This document shows, piece by piece, positions 48,476-59,608 of a DNA stretch of 64,000 nucleotides. Location of the stretch: NCBI GenBank assembly GCA_016165875.1, contig JABBOT010000080.1:3317205-3381204 (forward strand). The letters run 5' to 3'. Within the stretch, counting starts at the first letter, position 1, and each line of letters begins with the position of its first letter. Position numbers and translations under genes: made by a program. The notes below the pieces were generated by a model. The model was not told where the DNA came from and did no database searches. It saw nothing but the letters and a program-made list of their open reading frames with translations. This DNA is from Acanthopleura granulata. Its lineage: Eukaryota > Mollusca > Polyplacophora > Chitonida > Chitonidae.

Positions 48476-48938
48476 GTCAGAATCTGTCAATGCCAGAATC
48501 TTGTTGATTCACCAACGAGCATAGCAAAGTGTAAAAGCATAGAAACTCCGAATAAAGAAATGTAACGTGTGGTTGTCGTTCTCGATATTTCGACCAAGTT
48601 TCACTTGTCATCAAGTCTCCTGAAGATGACAAGTGAAACTTAGTCGAAATATCGAGAACATCAACCATGCTTCTGCTGAAGACGACAGGTGAAACTGAGT
48701 CGAAATATCGAGAACGTCAACCACGCGTTACATTTCTTTATTCGGAGTTTCTATGCTTTTACACTGTCAATGCCAGCGTCAACAACTTTGGCGCAATATA
48801 AACGAGCATTTGTCAGAATCTACCACAGCCGGAGTCGTCAATTTTGACGCAGAAATCAGTGATCATTTGTCAGAACCCGCCAGAGCGGGCGTCATCAACT
48901 TTAGCGCAAAAATTAATGAGCATTTCTGGCGCAATGAA
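48476..48938. repeat. 57-bp tandem array interrupted by a palindromic insertion
   Basis: Units starting GTCAGAATCTACCACAGCCG at 48812 and GTCAGAACCCGCCAGAGCGG at 48869 are 57 bp apart. An earlier unit is split, its first 21 bp at 48476-48496 and the rest from 48764. Each unit keeps one frame open as a 19-residue repeat (for example NEHLSESTTAGVVNFDAE), so a decayed coding repeat is possible. Confidence 0.7.
48497..48763. mobile_element. Palindromic insertion with 13-bp target-site duplication
   Basis: Arms of about 75-80 bp at 48529 and ending 48764 (GTGTAAAAGCATAGAAACTC and its complement) enclose two tandem copies of a CTGAAGATGACAAGTGAAAC-type segment. CTGTCAATGCCAG stands on both sides (48484-48496 and 48764-48776). 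Removing one copy and the insert restores a normal 56-57-bp unit of the host array. A 13-bp duplication is long for a cut-and-paste element and fits a retroposed sequence better. Confidence 0.7.
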
Positions 48939-49362
48939 GGAAAGGCGGCCAAAAGTCCGGGTGTCAATGGGTAGCGTTACGGAGGAAATTCCAGAATCAG
49001 ATCTGCACGTTACATGATCTTGTCTTGTCTTGTCACACCTATCGCAGAATAACTAATATATACATGTAATACAACTTAGTACTTTGCCAGGCTAGGTTGA
49101 TGTTTCTAACCAATTCTAACATTCTGACAAACCAACACACCCAATAACACATTATATTTCGAAATCGGTTAACGTTGCAGGAATTAAAGCTATCGGTTTT
49201 TGTTTTGCAATAAACCGCCTTTGCACAAGAATAGTTGTACACAAGTACAGATACAGCGAGGTCATTATCTGGACAAAACATGGCTGACGAGGAAATCCAA
49301 AGTACTTCCATGATTTAAAAAAACAAAAACCCGGTTAAAAATAATATATTTAAAGATAATAT
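48939..49362. other. No gene recognised
   Basis: AT-rich unassigned sequence with a short poly(A) near 49317. Confidence 0.5.
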
Positions 49363-49857
49363 ACCGGAGATTTTTGACTAAACATCGATCAGTGCTAATC
49401 CAATCACTTTTTATTTTATCATTTTAGGATTGAACAAATATCAGCTTCGTCTACTCTGCAACAACAATGTGTCCTACAGGTACGCAAATTGTAACAAAAT
49501 TGAACATCTAAACTTGTTTGTACTAGAAGTATGTACCACCAATACACGTTTTTTTCCCCTCCAGTACATAAAATGTATACGCATACTACAAGAAAAGTTG
49601 TAGATGTTCATTTTTGTTACACATTCGTTTTTACAGAGTATGCACCTGCTCTCCTATAAAGTCGGTAATAAAGTTGGCCAAATTCAGCATGCGGGTAGCT
49701 TTACAACATTTCCAACCTTCTGAATTATTATGACACTGTAAACAGTACAGATAGGAGTCTGATAATTTCTGAAAGCCAACAATTTGAGCTATTCTTGATA
49801 AACGGATTTGATTTTATCAGCGTATATGGAATTTTTTTTTTGCCAAAAATCTCCGGT
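49363..49857. mobile_element. MITE-like element, ~495 bp, with 16-bp terminal inverted repeats
   Basis: Ends read ACCGGAGATTTTTGAC on the left and, on the other strand, ACCGGAGATTTTTGGC on the right, one mismatch. A second inverted pair lies inside (49491-49510 against 49601-49620, GTAACAAAATTGAACATCTA). There is no coding capacity. The target-site duplication is not clear. Confidence 0.55.
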
Positions 49858-50452
49858 TCAGCTTATTACAAGTATGAGAATATTACTTCATCGACAGAAC
49901 CGTCTCCGTCATAAAACACTAATTGATTTCAATCAATATCAGTCGAGTAGAACATATGCTTGCAATATTTCGCCTGGTCTTTAATACATGTATAATAATG
50001 TCCATGAGGACAGTTTACTTAATTCGAATATCACCATGGTCTTTACTGAAATATGAGTCAATTAAGCATTCCTGGTATAACCGTTTCCTCAAACATCATC
50101 ATTCTGCATTTTCAATTCACTAAGGCTTTATAATTATTCAGTAAACTTCTGTTCTTGTGGCTATTTCTATAAATGAACTATTTCTGGTACTTGTAGTATG
50201 GGTTGTCAAGGTGTGCTAGGAGACAACAGGAACAGGTATGTATCCGGTGCTGATTCAGATCTTACATCTGGTGTTTGGGAACTACATGTAGTCACAAATA
50301 TTAAGTACCCTCTACATTTTCCGTGATGTTCATCTAGCAGGTATAAAAATGTGCATACATTACGTTTTAATATACAATCCGTACCGCCTTCAGCAATATA
50401 TGCTCCTACTGCTTTCAGCCACCAGGATAATCAACATTAGAACAGACATAAC
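49858..50452. other. No gene recognised
   Basis: Unassigned sequence between two inverted-repeat elements. Confidence 0.5.
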
Positions 50453-50707
50453 AAGCCGAATCGGCATTGGAGCGGTCTCGTGAGATTAACGTTGCTTGGT
50501 CAAGACATGAGTGGGTAACGTAATATATAATGCTAAAAAGACTTGATTTCCAGTAGCCATTTTACCTTAGAATGATGTTGCTGTTGTAGCAACTACCGGA
50601 AATCACGTCTTTTTAGTGTTATTTTGCGTTAGTCTGCGAGAGCACCCACTCATGTCTCGTCCAAACAGCGTCAATCTCGCGAGACGGCTCCAATGCCGAT
50701 TCGGTTT
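50453..50707. mobile_element. Foldback/MITE-like element, ~255 bp
   Basis: Left arm from 50453 (AAGCCGAATCGGCATTGGAG). The right arm, ending at 50707, is its imperfect complement over more than 100 bp, including GACATGAGTGGGT and AAAAAGAC-TGATTTCC. Almost the whole element folds on itself. No flanking duplication was recognised. Confidence 0.75.
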
Positions 50708-52180
50708 ATTTTGTTGAAAATGGGAACGACCAGGAAATTTAACTTGATCAGTAAATTGTCTTGATGAAGCCATGCTCCGAGTTTCCATGTAATGAACCGT
50801 TAGGCAAAAAAGTCCAAAATATGAAGAGAAAAAAAGAGTTGGCGACGTACAAAGACTGCAATGATTTTGTCGAAAATGGACGACACAGCCCGAAACTCAA
50901 CTTAACATGTATCTTGGTGAGGTATTGTCACGTATCAAGTTTAAATTCAAAAATGATGAACCGTTAGACGAAAAGTCTGCAAACTTATCTCCTGACAGGA
51001 CAGTCTCTCAAAGGTACCATGTTCTAAAAAACCTTCCTGCCGATGATGATGTTTGATTCTCCAACATGTAAGCCATAAAACTGCTCCCTGTCTAACTTTA
51101 CCCATACCATTAATGGAGAGTTTAAAAGCTGTGATACCAGATCACCTTCTGCCATGCACAAACTGTTTCATCCATTTGATCAAATTAAAACCATGACATA
51201 TTGTGAAGAAAAAATGACTACTAGACAATACTAAGTGGTCCACAATAACTTTTTCCTTATGAAGTCAAATTCTAGCTTGTGTTTCCATAGAAACTGATAT
51301 TTGTCACTACTGTATTACAAAAAGATATAAAATTACTGACAAATGCTTCATAGAATCAGCAAATAACCTTCAAATAATAAGAGCAAGAGGATATACCTAC
51401 CGGCAATACCTACTCATTTGATTTTGTTCATTCACCATCATCCAAAAAGCAGGTCACCATGTATGAAAATATTTGTGACAATTCCCAAAATTGAACCAAG
51501 TAGCTTTTGATGCAGAGTGGCCTATCTACATATCACCTTATTAAATCGTGACACAGCATGGATTTCCAGTCCCAGTCATTCATCACGTAACATAATTGAA
51601 AAACTCTAGTTCATGGTCGTTTCATAAAATTTTATATGCACTTAAACATGGCTCTGGAATGGGCAGGAGAATTGGTACAGGCAGTGGCTGGAGAGATTTC
51701 TGTCAGTGTCCAACAAAACACCTGCATGTTGTCAAAGCGAGTGACGAATGTCAAATATTACATATATGTTGCATCAAGACCCTGGAATCTCAATGATGAG
51801 CCTGTGTCACTGGCCAGCTGGTCAGCTTTACCACACATTATCAATCAGGTGACATAAATGAGACAGTTATGCTACAAATCTCTTCACATAAAAGCGCAAA
51901 CATGCACATGAATACTGGACAATTACAAATACACAACATCTCACACTTGAGGTGCAGACCACAAGAGGCTTCATTATGAGGAGGAACTATAGGCCATGAG
52001 GCGCAGCCATGAAGCGTGACCATGGATCTGTATGTCAAATGCTGGAGGCCAGCAGTTTCTGTGACAGCCATGCTGCGTAGCGGCCAGAGATCACAAAATC
52101 ACTACACGAAGAACCTATGGTGTTTACACATCCTCATCGCCTTCTAGACTGGAGATTTCCTGGCACCACACCTGTCTGCT
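50708..52180. other. 3' flank of NEURL4; probably includes its 3' UTR
   Basis: Immediately downstream of the NEURL4 stop codon on the minus strand. I found no AATAAA on that strand close by, so the transcript end is not placed. A plus-strand frame at 51636-51857 (residues such as MALEWAGELVQAVAGEISVS) looks moderately protein-like but matches nothing I know. Confidence 0.45.
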
Positions 52181-52385
52181 TCACTCCACTTTGATCAAAA
52201 GTCCACATAACATGATTGATCCCCTCTCTTTGGTGGCCCACTCTAGCTCATTGTTACTGAAGCGGGGGTCTATCTGTTCATTGGCCCCAATACTCTGGGG
52301 TCCTATTTTGTAGGATCCTGGTTTCACCCACACCTGGAATGCCACTCGACAATGGTACATTTTCTTGGTCTTGGGGTCCACAAAC
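52181..52385 (-). CDS. NEURL4: NEURL4 terminal exon with stop codon
   Basis: 205 nt including TGA at 52181-52183. Contains [30 protein letters not shown] and ends LLIKVE, as the family does. Acceptor TTTACAG. Confidence 0.93.
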
Positions 52386-55300
52386 CTGTAAACATCACAT
52401 CACAAAAAGCAATGTTAAATTTGTTTAACAAATAGACTCATGGAGTAATCTTATTGCAATTTATTTATTTTATTGGTGCTTTCTCCACAATATTACCCTT
52501 TTGTATATATAATGTGTGAGAGAAACTGGGCTGAGCCCACAAAAAAATACTGCACCTCTTTTCTTTTTTTCAATACCAATTTCTTCAAAACCACCATGTT
52601 TATCAGAAAAATGCCACAGAGAGACAATTTAGCTAATTCACAATGTAGAACTAGTTTACAGGTAGATGAAAAAACAAGCTGAATGTGGGTGACAGCAATT
52701 AGAGTCCTGACAAAATGCTGACACCTGGAAAATTACAGGTAATATCAAAACTGATACATTCAGTGTTAATGTGTCTACATCTCTACCAGATGAAGTTTGT
52801 ACTTACTTGCACTTAGGTGCAAATGTGCTGGAGCCACCATACTTAATTGTTGGGGAAAGGAAGATTTGCTTTATATCACAGCCATCTGGTTTGCCCCGCT
52901 CTGAGAAATGGTCAGGCAGGGGAGATAACACACTACTGCCCATCATCATGTCACCTGCATCATCAAAACAACATGTGTTGTACACTATATTTAGTTTTCT
53001 TCACTGGAATGAAATGCAACACACTAACATGTAGTCAAGTATATATGTACCACGTTTACACCAGTGGTAGGTCAGTACAATCTGATGAAAAAGCAACGAG
53101 AACTTATATGTACATCCATCCATAAATCTGAATCAAGAATCCATGAATCATGAACTGCTGATACGTGAATATTCAAAAGTGGTCAAAATCAAACGAATTC
53201 AAGCAATATTCAAAAGAAACAGAAGTGAGCTCTGAAAACATTGAACAGAACAGAACAGAACAGACAAATGGCTACCTGGAATTAACAGATCCCCGCAGTC
53301 GAGAATTTTCCTCAAGGCCTCTGCTCTCGTGCCATGGAATGAGATGTGCCACTTCTCTGACACATTCAACATGTGTGCTTTGGAGGACACTCTAGCAAAC
53401 GCAAATATTTACATACCAGATTAACACCTCGGTGTCAAAGAAGCTGAGAACATTAACCACACATCTGATAAATCTGAATATTTGCAGAAAAACACCTTTC
53501 CGGTAAATCTGAAACAAAATAAGCCTTTTCACATTCAATAACAGCCATTTCCACTCTTGATACGCAAGATGTCTTTTATTGAGTGAAGCTGATTTCAAAT
53601 ATCATACCTTTTCATGAAAACAATTCACTGCCCTTACACAGCTGAAGCCTTACCTTCATCACAAGCTTAAAATGAAATTATGTGTACTTCAAAGCACATA
53701 TTTAAAAGAAAAGACAACACTAGACCAAATGTACATATGTACCAATAAAGAATTCCACTTAAAGTTCAAAAAACATCACTTTTTATTTTTGGGATGTATG
53801 ATAACCAAGATATGACAGTTCAAAGCAATCAAAATCACAGCCATCGAGAAAATCAATTGGGCCGCCCTGCTATCAATTTTAACCAATCAAGGGTGAGAGA
53901 TTTCTGCCACCTGAGAAAGTATCTGTTTCCGCTGTGACGTCACACTTTCTTAGTTCACCACTTTGTTATATACAAGTAGTGTTAAATCATCCGTTTCACA
54001 TCTGATTATGAGTCAATTTCTATATAGTTTAAAGCTATTTTCAATGAGAACATGGTAACGGAATATGCCTGGGGTGATTCCCTAAGGTCTCAACCAGGAG
54101 GCCTTCAGTTGTAATAATAATGGCGATGGTACTTTGCACGACAAAGTCGTGTCTCACCTCTAAACTGAAAAGAATAGGGTACAGATGGCGTAGCATCATA
54201 TTTCCAATTTCTCTAAAATGGTGTAACCCATGGCCTGGTAAGAATTCCAGGTTAAAAGATGATTTATAGAGTTACCAAGCAGGTCATAAAAAATGCATAT
54301 GCCCATTTAGGTCTGCATGGACACCTCTTCTGGAATAAATTTATATATTTATATGTATATTTTTTGTTAATATATAACAATCGCTTCCTTCTTCAAACCA
54401 CAGGCTATTGGCGAAACAAAGTCAGTATCAAACAGAATGACGAGTTCTGAAATCAACAATCCAGGTGAAAAAGTTTACCTGACAGAAAAGCGTGACCATC
54501 CATGCGGAACAGCATACTCCTTTGGTGGGTCACCACGGCGACCATAGAGATCATCACCTCGCAGTTTGTGGCAAGTTTCGCAGTGGCAAATATTTAACGA
54601 AGATTCAAAATATCCATCTGGAATGACAGCACAATTGCAAAGAAATGCTTAGAATTGCATGCTGTGAATCATGAACCACTGCAACATGTACAAAAGCCAT
54701 GTTCTGAGAGAAATGTACAAAGGGTCAAATACACACATGCAATCTTCACTTGACAAGCTGTGACTTGCAACTGTTTTCTTAGGTCCTGTTATGCATAATC
54801 AAAGTGGTGAAGTCATGGGTAAAAAAAACAATAAAAAGCATCAAATCTCCAACAGTTCAGACATGCATGTGTCTAAATCTAGTTGATAAGTCAAGTAACT
54901 TCTGCATCTGTACCCAAAACAGGAAATCACCAACTTGTTCCGACATTAGAAAATTTGACAACTCCACTGGCCTAAAATAATCCATCACCTGAGAAAGAGC
55001 CCTGATTATTTAAACACACAATTTTGACTCTGAGGTATGAAGACCCTGCTTTTGCCAGACAGCAGGCAAAATCTCACCTTCATAACAACTACAGACCATG
55101 GTGACCATAAACTTAACAGACAAGATTTGCCTATGTATCTGTCACAGATTCACTTCACTTACCACCATAATTCTTTAACCTTTTCACCTGTTTCTAAGTT
55201 GTTTATTCAAGCATATTCTGAAGGCATTATTCTATGTTGACTGTTAAAATTATATTTGTTGTGAAGCCCTGAAACTAACCAATACAACTAATGTAGTTTT

Positions 55301-58300
55301 GTCTCCAAAATCAAATCAAAAATATGTGTAAATGGCGAAGAAAGTTTACCTTTCATATGCAAATTAGGGTACAGAACATGTGTCTAGGCGTTAAACTGGG
55401 CTTACTATTGTTGACAATCAAAATTCAGTAGACGTTTTGGTGGTAATTCCCAGTACAAGTAGATATGAAGTCGATGATACAAACACAAATTTTTGATAAG
55501 TAAATGAAACACAGAAATGACTTGACATCAACTGTGCTCGGCTTCTAAGTTTAAGATAAAGCAGAGAAAATGTGGATTTCTTTATACACATCGAAAATTT
55601 GGTATAAAAACACATTTTTGCAACACTGGGAGAAACACACTGTAGTAGCCTTCCCAGTAGCAGGACTGGATTTGCACAGCTCACATTGCTTTCCATCCTA
55701 CATATCTGCCATGTCCAGTCTCTGGATGTATGTGGGACTATCCACCAGAAAACCTATGCATTGTCCTGGGTTTCCTCCCACCATACTGCTGGTCACCGTC
55801 GTATAATTGAAGTGTTCTTCAGTAAGGCGTAAAAAAAATCTAATAGATCCGTACCTGGTAATCCTAATGTAGCTTTGAAGCGCTGGCACATGTTGAAGTA
55901 TTCACAGTTCCTGACATGCCTTGTCTCTGCTGGTCCCGGGCGGCTGGGCCCCAGACCCACGGACTTCTCCTTCATACCTAGGGATGAGGAAAGCAATGAA
56001 TGTCTGTGAATGGACAGCTCATGGGATTTACAGTACTGGTAACATATAACCATATATACAATATTTCATGAACTAAGCATCCTTCTGTATAATGTTTTGT
56101 ATGGACAGATGTACAACAGATGACTTATTGCATGTCCTGTCACCCATACCAGTATTCGTTTTTGTCTCAAACTAGCTGATACCCAAAGCAAACAATCCCT
56201 TTGCCAATTACTGGGGAGCTACCCTGTAAACCCCCCTCCCAACCCCCAAGACCCTTTCTCTCAGATGTGAGGCTCCCGTACATTGCTCACACTGCCGCAC
56301 ACCAAAGGAACGAACCAATCAGCATTCAACAGATCCTTCAATAGGACAATGTGAAAATTACTGAATCACAATTCAAGAATGAAAACCAGCCATAATGCCA
56401 GATATAACGGTCACGTTCCAAAACTTTCTCTATGTCTTTCAAGCCTTGGTATGAAAAACAATGTCAAACAAGCGAAACAAGGAAACCACAAACTAAAATT
56501 TAAAACATAATCACTTGAATTTATATAGAGATATCGCGTGGATACCAAACTCTGGAAGCATGGATTACTGGACAGAAGGTCAGGCTGACACCCAGCAGAA
56601 AACAGCATATCCCCTAAATTCTATAATGTGACCTACCTTCCTCTAGGTTAGCTTTCTCCCTGTACTCTGTCACAGGGGGAGGAGTTAACAAGCTGGCTGT
56701 GTTAGCCACAACTGTCACCTGCACAAACAAATTAATATACCAACTTAACACAGATGTTTACTTCTCAATACATCATGGTGAAGTGCCTTAAATGGTATCA
56801 TATGAGTCATTAACCTATAATTATTCCTCAAACGATGTACCACTTCCTACAGAAATGCTCTCTAAAGGCAGACCAGAGGTCTACACGATTTAGTCAAGCA
56901 TCTAATTCCATGTGCAAGTCCTCTGTTAATTACACTTGTTTAACAAACTACACCAGTGTCAATATATCTGTGTCTTAAGAGAGAAGTGAAATGATGAAAA
57001 CTGAGATTGTTTTCTAAATTGCTCTCTTAAATTGTAAAGACAAAAACAATACAGTGTATTATAGCTGCAATTGCATGTTTCTTTGGAGAATACAGAAACC
57101 AAAATTTTCTGTCCTTTCTACTTTGGCTGTCTTGACTACACATACGAACAGATGTCACCTATCGCTGGTGTATATCCACAAATGAAGCTGTGCTTTCAAA
57201 TGCTCTTGCTTGATCTGCTTGATTCAATGAGCCTCTGACCAGGTCACAGCTAAACTGTTTCACTACAATGCCATGCCGATGACACCAGCTGTGAGAACCC
57301 CTTGCACCACAGCAGGCGGACACCGGATTGACTAGCGAGTGAGCTTGGTCCATCCCCTATATGCACAGTGCCACACCAAGTGAAATACATGTATGACCCT
57401 AGTCAGTCTTAACTGCTGTTTCCCTAAGAAATGAGCAATATGCTCTTGTCAGTGGAGGAAAAGATTTTTTAAGTCATTCTGTCAGTCAAACTTTTGAGAG
57501 TATTATCGTTCTTAGAGATTACAATTTCTATAAATGATAATATCGTCCTACTTAAATTCACTTTCTAAATGACATCTACCAATCTGAAGCGTTTGACATC
57601 TGTTCCTTTAACACTGGCCTGGGTGTAAGATGACACGGACTTTCTGCAGGATTTGTTACCTGTTCACACTGTCCATAGAGATCCACGAACACGTAAGCTG
57701 GGCTGGGAATGTCTTTGGTGGCCACGCCGTGGTCGATGCCGTTCACATGCAGGTGTAGACAGTTGTCTTCATCGATGAGTAGCCCCACCATGTGGCCTGT
57801 CTGTAGGCTGTCCAGGTTAGGCCCGTATCTCTCTCGCATCTGAGAACACCAAGAGAGTCAGGTGAGCAAAACACACTTACAAAGCCTCCACCTAATGTGA
57901 TTAACAACCTGTGAATTGTAGCTCCAGGTATAACAACAGTATGCCTTACACCATCTAGAACTGGTAGCCCTCTACTGTGAAAATAAAATTTCTACTGTAT
58001 TGTAAGGCCTTTTTTGTGGTGTACAGATTTGAGTCACAATCACAGATTTAAGTCACAATGGAGTCATTACAACATCTGACGGGAGTGTATGTAGCTAATG
58101 ACATTGTGACAATTCTCCCAAGTGTTCATATATGTGCATGCTGTTTCTACGTTATTCTAATTTCACGATCAGTGACCGAGTGTACATGTCATAGTACCAG
58201 GGTATATTATAATATATGACGCTTCTTCAGCAGAGAGACTGGGCTTCCCACCCAGCTGTCCAGATGTTTTAAAATAAAAGAACACATTCATACAACCTAC

Positions 58301-59567
58301 ACCTTAAATGAAAGAGCTATACAAACTGCGTGGAATACTATATTTTTCACATTTTTTAAAGGTTTCTTAAAAGAGACAAACTGTTTTAAACATCGTCATA
58401 TTTTTCAAAATCCACCTATTCTGGGCACATAGAAAGTCCAGCCATGTTTTATACTTGTGTACTGAAAATCCTCCTTTCCTCCTGTTGAATATTCATTGTG
58501 ACGTCACTGTGCTTAAGGTTTTACTCCTACCATTTAATTAACGTGCATTTCCAGTTTCAGCTAAATATGTTCCTACACTGTGATAATCGTGGATTTTAAG
58601 TTCTGTTAAAGCCAACTCTAAAAAGGAAGAGTTTGAGATGTACTAGAGGACCACATCATGCCTACATGCGTGGCTGCAGGCTGCCAAAATGTGTCTGAAT
58701 TGCGATGTCCTGAAGGCAGAGAGCGCAACCTGTCCTTTCACATACTGCCCCTGTCAAAGCCAGAAATCCCGGTTCCCACTAACTTGAGCTTGATGCGTGG
58801 TCAGTCAAACTACTGCTCTCAGCCTCACTCCTCTGTGATTCAAACTGGAAGCCTTGAAAGATGAAGTTACATTCACTATCACCAGAACTAGAGCTGGGGT
58901 CCCCAATGAAGCCTTCCATTACGTTATCTACATGAATTTTTTTTACCTTCAAAGACAGAAGCACTACTTTGCAAAGCTAAGCATGATGACATAACAATCT
59001 GTTAAAATGGTGGCCTAAATAGGCTTCTAAATCTTTGATGTTTAACTATTAAATACTCAAATAACAAGCACTTCTGCCAGAAAATTGAGATTTTTTATTT
59101 AACCATAAGTAAAGCTCTTCCTTATAGGTATAGGTTATATAAATGTGTTCTTTTCTTTTAACTTTTCTTGTACCATTTACTGAATTTCATTCACTACAGG
59201 TACAAGTATCCATAAACAATCATGGTAACATATAATAACAGATAATAATTTATTTATTTATTTATTTGATTGGTGTTTTACGCCACACTCAAGAATATTT
59301 CACTTTTACAATGGCGGCCAGCATCATGGTGGGAGGAAACAGGATAGAGCCTGAGGATAACCCACAACCATCCGCAGGTTGCTGACGCAGGTTATGGTCA
59401 GACAGGAAGCCAGCATGAACTGGACTTGAACTCGCAGCAACCGCACTGGCGAGAGGTACCTGGGTCATTAAACCATGTTGGCGTGCTAACCTCCTTGGCC
59501 ATGGAGGCCCCCCAAGATAATACAGGATATCATATTAAATATATTCATAATGGAAATGTAGAAAACA

Positions 59568-59608
<41 letters not shown>

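Noticed and set aside
48600..48700. Hammerhead ribozyme (CTGAAGA ... GAAA in the palindromic element)
   Set aside because: CTGANGA and GAAA are present, but the stem between them has a mismatch at its base and no proper stem III with a UH cleavage site follows.
51596..51857. A small plus-strand gene in the NEURL4 3' flank
   Set aside because: The peptide looks protein-like but has no recognisable domain, no splice partners and sits in likely 3' UTR antisense sequence.
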